NCBI GenBank assembly: GCA_019739215.1
Contig: JAHHDR010000034.1
Span: 124,001 to 188,000 of the forward strand
Length of the DNA stretch: 64,000 bases
Source: Rhizobium sp.
GTDB lineage: Bacteria; Pseudomonadota; Alphaproteobacteria; Rhizobiales; Rhizobiaceae
Direction: 5' to 3'
A program made the translations under genes and the position numbers. Positions 1-8,941 of this stretch are shown here, piece by piece (the stretch's first letter is position 1; the number at the start of each line of letters is the position of its first letter). The notes below the pieces were generated by a model. That model was not told the DNA's origin. It saw nothing but the letters and a program-made list of their open reading frames with translations, and ran no database searches.

Positions 1-1074
1 CATGAACTTCTTGACGTCGTCGGTGGCATTCGCGCCATGGGTGAACGGCTCGCTGGCCGACAGCGTGTTCCAGCCCCAGAGCACCCCCGGCGCGACATAG
101 GTCTCGTTGTTGGCCGTCATAGCCTTGATGGCCGCGCGCAGTGCCTTGTAATCGTTGCTCAGGGTCGTAATCGGCGACCCGCAGCTCGTGTTGAGAAGAC
201 CGGTGTACCTCTTGGCCGGATCGCTGTCCTTCACATCGAGCGGACTGTTGCGGGAGCCGACGCATCCCGTCCACTTGTAGGTATCCGTTTGCTGCTTGCA
301 GGTCTTCTCTTCGGGGCCATAGACCTGGTTCGTGCAGACATTCTTGGTGCAGCTGTAGGACACGCCGTCATTGCTGCAGGTCGACGCCACCTTCTTGCAG
401 TCCTGCGAAATGATCGGCTTGCTCGTCGTGCACTTTTCATAGGTCTTGGTGTAATCGTCGGGCACGTCGAGCCAGGACTTCGAACGGTTCGACATGCCGA
501 CATTGACATAGCGCGAGAAGGGCACGATCGAGAATCGGGCCATGGACTTGTCGGCATCGGCTTTCTCGAAAACGTCGAGCAGGCTGTTGGCAGCCGATTT
601 CAGGTCGGTCAGCTTCTGGCCGCTCATGGAGTAGGTCGTGTCGAGGACCATCGCGATCTCAACCTTGTCCTCGCTACCGGAGACCGCCTGGGACAGGACG
701 CCAATATCGATTCCCTTCGACCAGATGATCTTGCCCAGCGTCAGGGGAATATTGGCGTTCGCAATCAGGGTGATGTGGCGATCCTCGCTGACCTCGAACT
801 TGGTGATGACCGGCCTGGTCCCGAAATCGGTGGTCAGGTTGGCATAGAAGACGTTTGTCGCCATCTCCTCGAGCTTGACCTTGTCATAGACACCGGAAGA
901 GGCGGCGAGCAGGACTGCGCTATCGGCCGCGTTCTGCATTTCGGAGCGTTTCATGAACGCCGTCGAATAGTCCAGGCCGACGCCACATGCGATTAGCAGT
1001 GGCACCGCCCCGATCGCCATCGCGATCGCGAAGCCACCCGAATCATCACCACACAATGCCTTCAAAGCCTTCAT
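1..1074 (-). CDS. TadG-like pilus assembly protein with von Willebrand A domain (3' end missing)
   Basis: The frame is open from an ATG at 1074 to the left edge, giving 358 codons without a stop, so the C-terminus lies outside the window. The start MKALKALCGDDSGGFAIAMA followed by a hydrophobic stretch and then an Ala/Asp-rich segment (QNAADSAVLLAA) is typical of TadE/TadG pseudopilin-like proteins that are anchored in the inner membrane by one N-terminal helix. About 130 residues in, the motif VLDTTYSMSG looks like the DxSxS metal-binding site of a von Willebrand A domain, with Thr and Ser in the ligand positions. A Cys-rich insert follows (roughly residues 215-275). TadG-like proteins work with Flp/Tad pili in surface attachment, but no other tad gene is visible, so it may be a stand-alone copy. 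The function is inferred from architecture. Confidence 0.75.
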   Translation of the reverse strand, partial: MKALKALCGDDSGGFAIAMAIGAVPLLIACGVGLDYSTAFMKRSEMQNAADSAVLLAASSGVYDKVKLEEMATNVFYANLTTDFGTRPVITKFEVSEDRHITLIANANIPLTLGKIIWSKGIDIGVLSQAVSGSEDKVEIAMVLDTTYSMSGQKLTDLKSAANSLLDVFEKADADKSMARFSIVPFSRYVNVGMSNRSKSWLDVPDDYTKTYEKCTTSKPIISQDCKKVASTCSNDGVSYSCTKNVCTNQVYGPEEKTCKQQTDTYKWTGCVGSRNSPLDVKDSDPAKRYTGLLNTSCGSPITTLSNDYKALRAAIKAMTANNETYVAPGVLWGWNTLSASEPFTHGANATDDVKKFM

Positions 1075-1268
1075 GACCGCTCCTTGCGTTCCAAGCGGTC
1101 GAAAGATAGATTTCGACAAGAAAACAAACAGTAAACCGGCATGCGGCCGTTCAGTTTCAGAGCAAAAGGCCGAATTTTCGCGACAATTTCCGTCCCATTC
1201 CGGGACAGGTCCCAGAACGGAACAACTTGCGGCGCATTGCAGGCCGCATCGCTGACAACGACCCGATC

Positions 1269-2273
1269 TCAGGTCCGGCCTGGCAGAACCCGATCGGGCG
1301 GCCGGTGGCCGTCATAATAGGTCCGGATGTTGATGATCACCTTCTCGCCCATGTCGATGCGGCTCTCGATCGTCGCCGAGGACATGTGCGGCAGGAGCAC
1401 GACCTTGTTCTCGTTGGCGAGCTTGAGCAGCTTCGATCCGACCACCGGCTCATTCTCGAAGACGTCGAGGCCGGCGCCGGCAATCGTGCCCTCGCGGATG
1501 CATTTGATCAGCGCCGTCTCGTCGATCACGCCGCCGCGGGCGGTGTTGACGATATAGCTGGTGGGTTGCATCAGGGCGAGGCGCCGTGCCGACATCAGGT
1601 GGTAGGTCGCGGGCGTCGACGGGCAGTTGATCGAGACGATATCGACGCGGGCGAGCATCTGGTCGAGGCTGTCCCAGTAGGTCGCCTCGAGCGCTTCCTC
1701 GGTGGCCGCGCTGACCCTGTGGCGGTTGTGATAGTGGACCTGGAGGCCGAACGCCTTGGCGCGGCGGGCGACGGCGGTGCCGATGCGGCCCATGCCGACG
1801 ATACCGAGGCGCTTGCCCCAGATGCGGTGGCCGAGCATCCAGGTCGGCGACCAGCCCGCCCAGTCGCCCTTGGAGTCGGTGAGGATCCGTGCGCCCTCGG
1901 CCAGCCGGCGCGGCACGGCGAGGATCAGCGCCATGACCATGTCCGCCGTGTCCTCGGTCAGCACGCCCGGCGTATTGGTGACAGTGATGCCCTTTTTTGC
2001 CGCCGCCTCGACATCGACATGGTCAATGCCGTTGGAGAAACTGGCGATCAGCTTGAACTGGGGGCCGGCCTCATCGAGGATGGCGGCATCGATCCGGTCG
2101 GTGACGGTGGGCACGAGCACGTCCACCCGGCGCACGGCGGCGACGAGTTCGTCCCGGCTGCGTGGCATGTCGTCGACATTCAGCTCGGCGTCGAACAGCT
2201 CGCGCATCCGGGTTTCGACGATGTCGGGCAGCTTGCGGGTGATGTAGACGCTCGGTCTCTTCTTGTTCGGCAT
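1269..2273 (-). CDS. D-2-hydroxyacid dehydrogenase (glyoxylate/hydroxypyruvate reductase type)
   Basis: This 334-residue protein is a cytoplasmic NAD(P)H-dependent 2-hydroxyacid dehydrogenase. The Rossmann motif GMGRIGTAVARRAKAFG sits in the middle, the catalytic arginine lies in NTARGGVIDE, and the catalytic histidine in LLPHMSSAT. Length fits the family (about 320-340). The start chosen is the ATG at 2273, which has GGAGGA just upstream; an in-frame start 27 codons earlier exists but adds a sequence unlike the family. The closest class is glyoxylate reductase (GyaR), but the exact 2-keto acid substrate cannot be read from sequence. It stands alone and is divergent from the SH3 gene. Confidence 0.85.
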   Translation of the reverse strand: MPNKKRPSVYITRKLPDIVETRMRELFDAELNVDDMPRSRDELVAAVRRVDVLVPTVTDRIDAAILDEAGPQFKLIASFSNGIDHVDVEAAAKKGITVTNTPGVLTEDTADMVMALILAVPRRLAEGARILTDSKGDWAGWSPTWMLGHRIWGKRLGIVGMGRIGTAVARRAKAFGLQVHYHNRHRVSAATEEALEATYWDSLDQMLARVDIVSINCPSTPATYHLMSARRLALMQPTSYIVNTARGGVIDETALIKCIREGTIAGAGLDVFENEPVVGSKLLKLANENKVVLLPHMSSATIESRIDMGEKVIINIRTYYDGHRPPDRVLPGRT

Positions 2274-2382
2274 GCTCCTCCGGCCCCGTTGTCCCGTCAT
2301 GTATCCCGGCGTTGACCGCTCCTTAACCAAGTTGCGCGACATTCGCCGGATCAATTCTCATTCATTATCAGACGTGTCGACG

Positions 2383-2934
2383 ATGGCAAACAGGATCAGG
2401 CCCAAACGGGCAAAGGCGACGATAGCAGCGGTCGCGCTACTGGGGCTTCTGGCCGCGGCAACGCCGACGCTGGCCGAGGCGGCGAAGTTGTCGACCGGCC
2501 TGCCGGTGCCGCGCTTCGTCACCCTCAAGGCCAAGAAGATCAACCTCCGGGTCGGTCCTGGTCAGGACTATGCCGTCTCCTGGCGCTACCTCAAGGCAGG
2601 CGTCCCGGTCGAGATCACCCAGGAATACGAGAACTGGCGGCGCATCCGCGATGCCGAGGGCGCCGAGGGCTGGGTCTTCCACTCGCTGCTATCAGGCGAG
2701 CGGGCCGCGATTGCTGCACCCTGGATGCGCGAGAAGGGCCCCGACATCTTCGTCAACATGCGCACCGACGCGCGCGACAGCGGCCATGTGATCGCCAAGC
2801 TGCAGCCGGGCGTCGTGGTCAAGCTCGATCAGTGCAATGGCCAATGGTGCCATGCCGAGGCGAAGGATGTCGAAGGCTGGGTGAGCCAGGCCGAAATCTG
2901 GGGCGCCTATCCCGGCGAGGCCTTTACAAAATAA
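2383..2934 (+). CDS. Exported bacterial SH3-domain protein
   Basis: The protein has 183 residues. A basic N-terminus and a hydrophobic stretch (TIAAVALLGLLAAATPTLA) form a Sec signal peptide, so the product is periplasmic. The mature part carries two SH3-like repeats, the first around INLRVGPGQDYAVSWRYLKA and the second around FVNMRTDARDSGHVIAKL, each ending in a Gly-Trp-Val motif (EGWVFHSLL, EGWVSQAEIWG). Such domains usually bind peptidoglycan or metal ions. The ATG at 2383 was chosen because it opens directly on the signal peptide. Its last 11 bases overlap the end of the convergent kinase gene. Confidence 0.8.
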   Translation: MANRIRPKRAKATIAAVALLGLLAAATPTLAEAAKLSTGLPVPRFVTLKAKKINLRVGPGQDYAVSWRYLKAGVPVEITQEYENWRRIRDAEGAEGWVFHSLLSGERAAIAAPWMREKGPDIFVNMRTDARDSGHVIAKLQPGVVVKLDQCNGQWCHAEAKDVEGWVSQAEIWGAYPGEAFTK

Positions 2935-3919
2935 TGCCGATCTGCTCGGCGGCGCGCTTGAGCGGCACCTGCATGCGCGGCCCGATCTGCTGGATCACCA
3001 GCCCGGCGGCGAGGCTGCCAAGACGGCCGCAATCGGCCAGTTCGAAGCCATTGGTGTAGCCGAACAGGAAACCCGCGGCGTAGAGGTCGCCGGCGCCCGT
3101 GGTGTCGACGACGGTGTCCACCTTGAGCGGTTCGATGACATAGCGCTTGCCGGCATGCAGGATCAGCGAGCCATGTTCGCTCATCGTCACCGCGGCCAGC
3201 TTGCAGTCAGCAGCCATCTGGGTCAGCGCGCCGTCGAAATCCGAGGTCTGGTAAAGCGCCAGCATTTCCGATGAATTGGCGAAGACGATATCGACCGTGC
3301 CCGATCGCATCAGGTCGAGGAACTCGCCGCGATAGCGATCGACGCAGAAACTGTCCGACAGCGTCATCGAGGTTTCCTGGCCCGCCGCATGCGAGATGCG
3401 GGCGCATTCGCGGATCGCCTCCTTGGCGCGCGGCGGATCCCAGAGATACCCCTCGAAATAAGTGACGCGCGAGGCGGCGACGACATCCTCCTCGACATCC
3501 TCGGGACCGAGCTCGACGCAGGCGCCAAGATAGGTGTTCATCGAGCGTTCGCCGTCCGGCGTCACGAAGATCATCGAGGTGGCGGTCGGAGGATGGCCGG
3601 CAAGCGGTCGGGTGGCGAAATGCACCCCCTGCGCATTCATGTCGTGGCGGAAGATCTCGCCGAGCTTGTCATTGGAGACCTTGCCGAAATAGGCCGCCTT
3701 GCCGCCGAAGCTCGCGACGCCCGCCGCCGTGTTGCCGGCGCTGCCGCCCGACATTTCCACCGCGGGCCCCATGCGCGAATAAAGCAGCGCGGAGCGGTCG
3801 GCATCGATCAGATTCATCGCACCCTTGGTGATGGCATTGTCGACGAGGAAATCCTCTTCGCAACGGGCGATGATATCGACAATCGCATTGCCGACGGTGA
3901 GCACATCGAATTTCGTCAT
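2924..3919 (-). CDS. Adenosine kinase-like PfkB family sugar/nucleoside kinase
   Basis: This 331-residue cytoplasmic ribokinase-fold enzyme transfers phosphate from ATP to a ribosyl 5'-hydroxyl. The first PfkB signature is at residues about 58-80 (GGSAGNTAAGVASFGGKAAY) and the second, with the catalytic Asp, is DTTGAGDLYAAGFLFG near residue 275. The N-terminal VGNAIVDIIARCEEDFL is characteristic of the adenosine kinase-like group common in rhizobia. Adenosine as substrate is inferred from family; inosine/guanosine or another ribosyl compound is possible. It is convergent with the SH3 gene and shares 11 bases at the 3' ends. Confidence 0.8.
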   Translation of the reverse strand: MTKFDVLTVGNAIVDIIARCEEDFLVDNAITKGAMNLIDADRSALLYSRMGPAVEMSGGSAGNTAAGVASFGGKAAYFGKVSNDKLGEIFRHDMNAQGVHFATRPLAGHPPTATSMIFVTPDGERSMNTYLGACVELGPEDVEEDVVAASRVTYFEGYLWDPPRAKEAIRECARISHAAGQETSMTLSDSFCVDRYRGEFLDLMRSGTVDIVFANSSEMLALYQTSDFDGALTQMAADCKLAAVTMSEHGSLILHAGKRYVIEPLKVDTVVDTTGAGDLYAAGFLFGYTNGFELADCGRLGSLAAGLVIQQIGPRMQVPLKRAAEQIGIIL

Positions 3920-4047
3920 TCGCCAAGCCTTGAAATCGCAGTCTTTTCGACCGAGCTATGGCTTAAATCGGCGGCGACGAAAAGTGCCGTCAGGCAGGAA
4001 TCGGCCCCGTGCGACGGCTTTCCCGCGATTCCTTGGGTTCTGCCCGG

Positions 4048-4476
4048 TCAGGAGCCGCTCTTGACCGTCGTCGGCAGCCCGGCATCGTCACCGGCGGCGG
4101 CCATGGCGGATGGCGGCTGATCCGGCGCGACGGCCGCTTTCTGTTGGGGCGGATTGCTCAGTCCGAGCATGACGATGCCGACGATGATCAGCACCATTCC
4201 GGCAAGATCCCGCGCCGTATAGTGTTCGTGAAGGAAATAGGCCGCGACCCCAATCGAGAGCAGGATTTCCGCCGACAGGATGGTGGCCACCGCATGCCCC
4301 AGCTGGATTTCCCTGAGCGCCTGCACCTCGAACCAGGCGCCGATCATGATTGACAGCGCGACGGCACCGTAGAGGATATACCAGGGCATCCCGCCGAGTT
4401 GCTTCATGGCCAGGTTCGACAGCATGAAGCAGACGCCTGCGGTGAAGATGTGGAAGATCGCAACGTAGGAAAACAT
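4048..4476 (-). CDS. Small four-helix drug/metabolite transporter-like membrane protein (EamA/SMR-like)
   Basis: The protein has 142 residues and four predicted transmembrane helices (starting FSYVAIFHIFTAGVCFMLS, PWYILYGAVALSIMIGAWF, ATILSAEILLSIGVAAYFL and LAGMVLIIVGIVMLGLS), followed by a soluble tail rich in Ala, Gln and Pro. This is the size and layout of one EamA half-unit or an SMR efflux protein, which work as inner-membrane dimers. The ATG at 4476 follows GGGAGAGA; a longer upstream frame is Arg-rich and not protein-like. The substrate is unknown. Confidence 0.7.
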   Translation of the reverse strand: MFSYVAIFHIFTAGVCFMLSNLAMKQLGGMPWYILYGAVALSIMIGAWFEVQALREIQLGHAVATILSAEILLSIGVAAYFLHEHYTARDLAGMVLIIVGIVMLGLSNPPQQKAAVAPDQPPSAMAAAGDDAGLPTTVKSGS

Positions 4477-4650
4477 GGTTTCTCTCCCGGTCGCCACGCG
4501 ATGTGTCGATCCCGCATGACGGCGGCTGCCGTCCGCTGCTGCACGTCGCGGCTGTTGGCGACGAGAGTAACCCTGTGCCCGCCGCCCCTCGACCGCCATC
4601 GGGCTGTCTTCGGCGGCAGGGAAATCATCCGTTTGGTGGATGTCCGATAT

Positions 4651-5673
4651 CTACGGCAGACTGTGACTGGCGGCGAGGCGGACGAGATCGGACTGGCGCC
4701 GCACCCCGGTCTTTTCGTAGATCCGCAACAGATGCGTTCGCACCGTGCTCGGCGCAATGCCCAGCCGACTTGCGGCGAGGCCGGGATTGTGGCCCGTCGC
4801 GATCTCCGAGAAGACGGCCGCTTCCGCCGGCGTCAACCGGTAGAGCATCGACAGGGTCCCAAAGTCGGCATGCGCGCCCGCCCCCGCTTCGCGCAGAAAG
4901 ATGGCGGCGCATCTGAGCCGCCTGTCCATCCTTTCCCGCAGGGGCTCCGCCGGGACGGGGACGACATGAAGGCTCTCGAGGCTTGTGCCATCGAGCGGGA
5001 TCAGCGACGGGGCCGAAGCGGACTCGACCCCGCAGGCCCTTTCCACCGCATGCTGCAGCAGCCGCGACAGGGCTGCGTCGAGCGCATAGACGAGGCCATC
5101 GCGCGTCATCAGCACCCGCCGCTCGGCGAGGATCTTCCTTGCCGCACGGTTGGCATAGAAGATCTTCTGCCGATCGCTGACGAGCAGGACAGCCGATCGG
5201 AAGCGATCCAGGGCTGCCTCGATTCTTTCTTGCGCCTGCCGCTCGTTGCCAAGCCGACTGCCGATAGCGACGGCACGGGCGATGTGCGGGAATAGGCGCT
5301 CGAGCGCCGCGCTGTCCACCGCGCCACCCGGACCGACGCCCGCGACGAAGGCAATCTGGTAGGGCGCCAGCGTGCCCGGTGGAAGATGCCGGCATTCGAG
5401 TTCAGCAAGATGGCCGCTTCCAGGCTGCAGCACCGATATCGCCTGGCTGGCGACGTCCGAGCCGCTGGGACCAGCGGTTAGCGACGGCGAGCAGATCGCG
5501 CCGGCCCGACCGGCGGCGGCATCGCGCCAGGCCAGGGCAGCCCAGTCCGCCGAGATGTCGGCTGCAATGAGGAGCAGGGTCTCGGGCCACCGGTTCTCGT
5601 CATTGGCGCATTCATAGACCCTGTCGAGCAAGCGTGAATATACCGCGCGCTCGTCCAGGGCCGGGCCCGTCAT
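4651..5673 (-). CDS. LuxR-type HTH transcriptional regulator, downstream paralogue
   Basis: This is a 340-residue regulator with an N-terminal sensor-like region and a C-terminal LuxR/FixJ helix-turn-helix (LTPAEAAVFSEIATG, then ASRLGIAPSTVRTHLLRIYE). The middle (VSDRQKIFYANRAARKIL) reads like a PAS fold. It has no receiver domain and no recognisable acyl-homoserine-lactone domain. Its ATG overlaps the stop of the gene upstream by four bases (ATGA), so the two are co-translated. Their N-termini match in a xYxCAxDxxxWP pattern, marking a tandem duplication followed by divergence. Target genes and signal are unknown. Confidence 0.8.
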   Translation of the reverse strand: MTGPALDERAVYSRLLDRVYECANDENRWPETLLLIAADISADWAALAWRDAAAGRAGAICSPSLTAGPSGSDVASQAISVLQPGSGHLAELECRHLPPGTLAPYQIAFVAGVGPGGAVDSAALERLFPHIARAVAIGSRLGNERQAQERIEAALDRFRSAVLLVSDRQKIFYANRAARKILAERRVLMTRDGLVYALDAALSRLLQHAVERACGVESASAPSLIPLDGTSLESLHVVPVPAEPLRERMDRRLRCAAIFLREAGAGAHADFGTLSMLYRLTPAEAAVFSEIATGHNPGLAASRLGIAPSTVRTHLLRIYEKTGVRRQSDLVRLAASHSLP

Positions 5674-6803
5674 GGCGCGGTCGGTCGCATGAAGCCAACG
5701 CCGCTGACGAGGTGCACGAGCTCCGGCTGGCGGGAGGTTCCGGTCTTGCGGAAGATCCGCTTGAGCTGCGACTTGACCGTGCTGAGCGGCATGCCCAGCC
5801 GGCTTGCCACTTCGCCGGGGCTGCTGCCCGCGGACAGGTGGGTGAGCGTCACCGCCTCCACGCGGGTAAGGTCGAACAACGACGCCAGGGCATCGGCGGC
5901 CGCGACCGGCCGCGCGTCCGGCGACGTTATGAACACCGCCGCGAGGGACGAGGGTGCGAGGAGACGGCGCCCCTCGCCCCGCGCGAGCGGCAGGACATGA
6001 AGCACGAGCGGATCGCCCCCGTGCCGCGGAACCGGCAGGCTGAAGCCGGCCCGCCCCATTTCGGCGTCGCCCCGCCCGGCCCGCTCCAGCGCATGTTCGA
6101 AAGCATCGCGCGACCGAGGGGCCGACACCCCGATGCGGCCCGCATGACAGGTGATGCCATCGCCTGCGTCGAGATAGCGGCGAGCGGCGTCATTGGCATG
6201 AACCAGCCGCATGGACTGGTCGACAAAGGCGATGCCCAGGTCGAGGCCGTCGATCAGCGCCTCGAGGCGACGCGCGCTGAGCGCGCTTGTGTCGAGAAGA
6301 TCGCTGATGGTTGCGGCCCGACGCACATGCGGCGCCAGCATGCGCAGGATCTTGAGGTCCCTTTCGCCGACAAGCGGCCTGTCCGTGCCGGTATTGACCC
6401 CGAACATGCCGAAGCGGCTGGAATCATTCATGATGCAGAGCGCCGCGACGTCGATCAGGCCCTGTGGCGCGGCCCATTCCCTGTAGAAGTCGGTCTTCTT
6501 GAACGCCTCGATGTCATAGAGCATCGCGCCACCCTTGGCTTCCTCCACCTGCATCCTCGCGTAGCTTTGGTAGACCGGCAGGGTTGCCACATAGCCGGCA
6601 TAGGAGCTCTCGTAGGGTTCGGAAACGCCCCAGCTGGTGCGGATGATGGTTTCACGGGTCAGCGTGTCGCTGATGCCGATCGAAGCCGTGCGGCCGCCGA
6701 ACAGACGGGCCACCCGTTCGAGGGCGACCGGCCAGAGCGAGGGGTCGATGGCGCAGTTATAGATCGAACCGATGGTTTGGGAAAGCGCATGCGTATCCGA
6801 CAT
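5670..6803 (-). CDS. LuxR-type HTH transcriptional regulator, upstream paralogue
   Basis: The protein has 377 residues from the ATG at 6803; an in-frame start 21 codons earlier is possible but adds no family-like sequence. The N-terminal half (IYNCAIDPSLWPVALERVAR onwards) is a sensor domain, a PAS-like segment follows (DGLDLGIAFVDQSMRLVHAN), and the C-terminus carries a LuxR HTH (LTRVEAVTLTHLSAGSSPGEV, then MPLSTVKSQLKRIFRKTG). It is the first gene of a two-gene operon with the paralogue at 4651-5673. The 285-base region upstream, shared with the divergent DMT transporter, carries a 24-base inverted repeat that could be its operator. Confidence 0.8.
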   Translation of the reverse strand: MSDTHALSQTIGSIYNCAIDPSLWPVALERVARLFGGRTASIGISDTLTRETIIRTSWGVSEPYESSYAGYVATLPVYQSYARMQVEEAKGGAMLYDIEAFKKTDFYREWAAPQGLIDVAALCIMNDSSRFGMFGVNTGTDRPLVGERDLKILRMLAPHVRRAATISDLLDTSALSARRLEALIDGLDLGIAFVDQSMRLVHANDAARRYLDAGDGITCHAGRIGVSAPRSRDAFEHALERAGRGDAEMGRAGFSLPVPRHGGDPLVLHVLPLARGEGRRLLAPSSLAAVFITSPDARPVAAADALASLFDLTRVEAVTLTHLSAGSSPGEVASRLGMPLSTVKSQLKRIFRKTGTSRQPELVHLVSGVGFMRPTAP

Positions 6804-6888
6804 AAATGATCCCGCCGTGAACCGTGGCCCGACGGCAAGTCTAGTCTCATTCCGAAATATTTCCACACACTAATAAAGCGATCCGAAC

Positions 6889-6912
6889 TATACGCGATCA
6901 ATCCGGCGTATA
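6889..6912. promoter_or_regulatory. Inverted repeat TATACGC-N10-GCGTATA, candidate operator
   Basis: Two perfect 7-base arms (TATACGC at 6889-6895 and GCGTATA at 6906-6912) flank a 10-base spacer. The site lies in the divergent region between the tandem LuxR genes and the DMT transporter, about 85 bases upstream of the LuxR start and 175 bases upstream of the transporter. Arm length and a one-turn-plus spacing suit a dimeric regulator. Which protein binds is inferred; the LuxR pair is the nearest candidate. Confidence 0.45.
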
Positions 6913-7088
6913 CCCGATCCCGTTTCAGAGGGAGGGGCCTCCCTCGGATTGCGTTCGGAGCCGAGGCATCCTGTGGACGTATATTTGTCATTCTTGTACA
7001 TGCGTATTGGAATTTCCGGCGAATTGTAGGATCAGGTTACCAACTGACCGATCGCGGCAGTCCAGTAGCTGACCATGCAGGCCCCACC

Positions 7089-8003
7089 ATGCACTCCCCT
7101 CCCCGAACCGTCCTTTCGTCCATAGCCACCAATGGCGTCATCGTCGCGCTTGTCGGGATGCTGCTGTTTGCGCTCAACGACACGATGGGCAAGTGGCTGG
7201 TGGCGACCTATTCGGTCGGACAGGTGGTGCTGCTGCGCTCGGTGGCAGCCCTCATCGTGCTGGCGCCCTTCGTCTGGTGGCTGGGCTGGCGGCCGCTGTT
7301 CAAGGTCGAGAAGCCACGGATGCAGGTGGCGCGCGCCGTGATCTCGACGACGGAGACCATGTTCTTCTACGCCGCGGTGTTCTACCTGCCGCTGGCCGAC
7401 GTGATGACTTACTGGCTGGCAGCGCCGATCTACATCGCCGCGCTTTCGCCGCTGCTGCTCGGCGAACATGTCGGATGGCGGCGCTGGACGGCGATCGCGG
7501 TCGGCTTTCTCGGCGTGGTGATCGCGCTGCAGCCCTCCGCCGCGATGTTCCAGTCCCCGGCCGCCGCCATATCCATCATCGGCACCTGCTTCTTCGCCTT
7601 CCTGCTGATCTCGGGCCGGTCGCTGAGGAACACCCCGGACACGGTTCTGGTATTCTGGCAGAACGTGATGGGTGTGGTGATCGGCGGCGCCTTCGCGCTG
7701 TTCGACTGGGTGATGCCGGATCTGCGCGACCTCCTGATGCTGGGCCTGCTCGGCGTGGTGGCGATGACCGCGCATGCGATGATCAACCGTGCGCTGAAGC
7801 TGACCGATGCGAGCGTCGTGGCGCCGCTGCAGTATTCGCTGCTGTTCTGGGCGATCGTCTTCGGCTTCCTGTTCTTCGGCGACATTCCCTCCGTGCCGAT
7901 GCTGATCGGCGCGCTGCTGATCGTCGCGTCGGGCCTCTTCATCTTCTTCCGCGAGACGCAGTTGAAGAAGCGCGACCGGGTGCTGCCGGCGATCCCGGAA
8001 TAA
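7089..8003 (+). CDS. DMT superfamily permease with two EamA domains
   Basis: This 304-residue inner-membrane protein has about ten hydrophobic helices arranged as two EamA halves. The first ends near VGFLGVVIALQ and the second near LIGALLIVASGLFIFF, with characteristic end-of-repeat glycines. The conserved N-terminal LFALNDTMGKW and the mid-helix MFFYAAVFYLPLADVMTYW place it in the RhaT/EamA group. It could export or import an amino acid or small metabolite; the substrate cannot be read. It is divergent from the LuxR pair and convergent with kynA. Confidence 0.8.
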   Translation: MHSPPRTVLSSIATNGVIVALVGMLLFALNDTMGKWLVATYSVGQVVLLRSVAALIVLAPFVWWLGWRPLFKVEKPRMQVARAVISTTETMFFYAAVFYLPLADVMTYWLAAPIYIAALSPLLLGEHVGWRRWTAIAVGFLGVVIALQPSAAMFQSPAAAISIIGTCFFAFLLISGRSLRNTPDTVLVFWQNVMGVVIGGAFALFDWVMPDLRDLLMLGLLGVVAMTAHAMINRALKLTDASVVAPLQYSLLFWAIVFGFLFFGDIPSVPMLIGALLIVASGLFIFFRETQLKKRDRVLPAIPE

Positions 8004-8007
8004 GCAT

Positions 8008-8040
8008 CAGGCTCGACACCGAGCCTGCCGCTCAACTTTT
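8008..8040 (+). terminator. Hairpin between convergent DMT transporter and kynA
   Basis: A perfect 8-base stem (CAGGCTCG at 8008-8015, CGAGCCTG at 8020-8027) with a 4-base loop starts 5 bases after the transporter stop, with a short T run at 8037-8040. It lies between two converging genes, so it may stop transcription from the left. The T tract is short and 9 bases away from the stem, which weakens the call. Confidence 0.45.
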
Positions 8041-8799
8041 CGCGGCCTGTTGCACCTTGTCCGTATCCTCGTGGATCGCGTCCCGCACCACGCCATAGGA
8101 GGCGCCCCAGGCGTCGGTCATGTCGCAGCGGACGTCCCAGAGTTCGGGGAAGAAGCGGTGGCGGGCGCCGGCCTGCAGCAGGTCGACCGGGCGGCCCTTC
8201 AGCGACTTCGAGCCCAGCCCGATGGAGCGGTGGATGAGATAGACGTGGTTGGCGCGGAACTTCTGGAAGAGTTCGTCGAATTCGATCAGCGCCTCGGCCA
8301 CGACATAGCTGTCGCCATGATCGTAATTGGCGTCGTAGACATCGGCGACCGTCAGGCTGCGGGCTTCGAGATAATGCGCCTTGAACTTGTCCCAGAGATC
8401 GAAGGGCAGGCGCAGCAGCAGCTTGAAGCCGGGCGATTCCTGGCCGGAACCGTTGCCGAGCTGGAGGCGGACCTGCTGGTATTCCTTGGGCGACATGGTC
8501 TCGAGCACGTCGAGTTGGTCAGTCATCAGCCGCATCAGCCGATGCACCCGACCCATCAGGGTGACGACGCGATGGGTATCCTGCCTTTCCATGTAGTCCA
8601 GCACGTCGACCAGCGTATAGGCGATGAGCTTCATCCAGAGCTCTTCGACCTGGTGGACGATCTGGAACTGCAACTCGTCGCCATTGACCATCTCGGCCAG
8701 CGGCTTCTGGCAGGTCAGCAGCTTGTCGACCTGGAGATAGACGCCATAGTCCAGCATGACGGGCGTCTCGATCCGTGCGTGATAATCCGTCTTGTCCAT
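8032..8799 (-). CDS. kynA: Tryptophan 2,3-dioxygenase
   Basis: This 255-residue haem enzyme opens the indole ring of L-tryptophan with O2 to give N-formylkynurenine, the first step of the kynurenine route. Family hallmarks are VHQVEELWMKLIAYTL near the N-terminus (haem-side helix), QESPGFKLLLRLPFDLW, and the C-terminal AGARHRFFPELWDVR. Length is slightly below the usual 270-290 residues. The ATG at 8799 follows AGGAG; an upstream in-frame start overlaps the promoter. It is divergent from an Lrp-type regulator 142 bases away, a layout known for kynurenine genes controlled by KynR-like proteins. No kynB or kynU is nearby. Confidence 0.9.
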   Translation of the reverse strand: MDKTDYHARIETPVMLDYGVYLQVDKLLTCQKPLAEMVNGDELQFQIVHQVEELWMKLIAYTLVDVLDYMERQDTHRVVTLMGRVHRLMRLMTDQLDVLETMSPKEYQQVRLQLGNGSGQESPGFKLLLRLPFDLWDKFKAHYLEARSLTVADVYDANYDHGDSYVVAEALIEFDELFQKFRANHVYLIHRSIGLGSKSLKGRPVDLLQAGARHRFFPELWDVRCDMTDAWGASYGVVRDAIHEDTDKVQQAAKS

Positions 8800-8941
8800 G
8801 GCCGGACTCCTCTTGATGGCTGTCAATATCCAACTTGACAGCAATCATAGCCCGTTCATGCCCGAACATTGTTCCTAAGCGTTGCCGATTATGCTGGTTT
8901 CGAGGTACGATTGCCGCGTATTTCAACAAACCGGAGAACGC

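Noticed and set aside
1227-2315. 362-codon plus-strand frame
   Set aside because: Antisense of the D-2-hydroxyacid dehydrogenase, whose Rossmann and catalytic motifs are intact on the minus strand.
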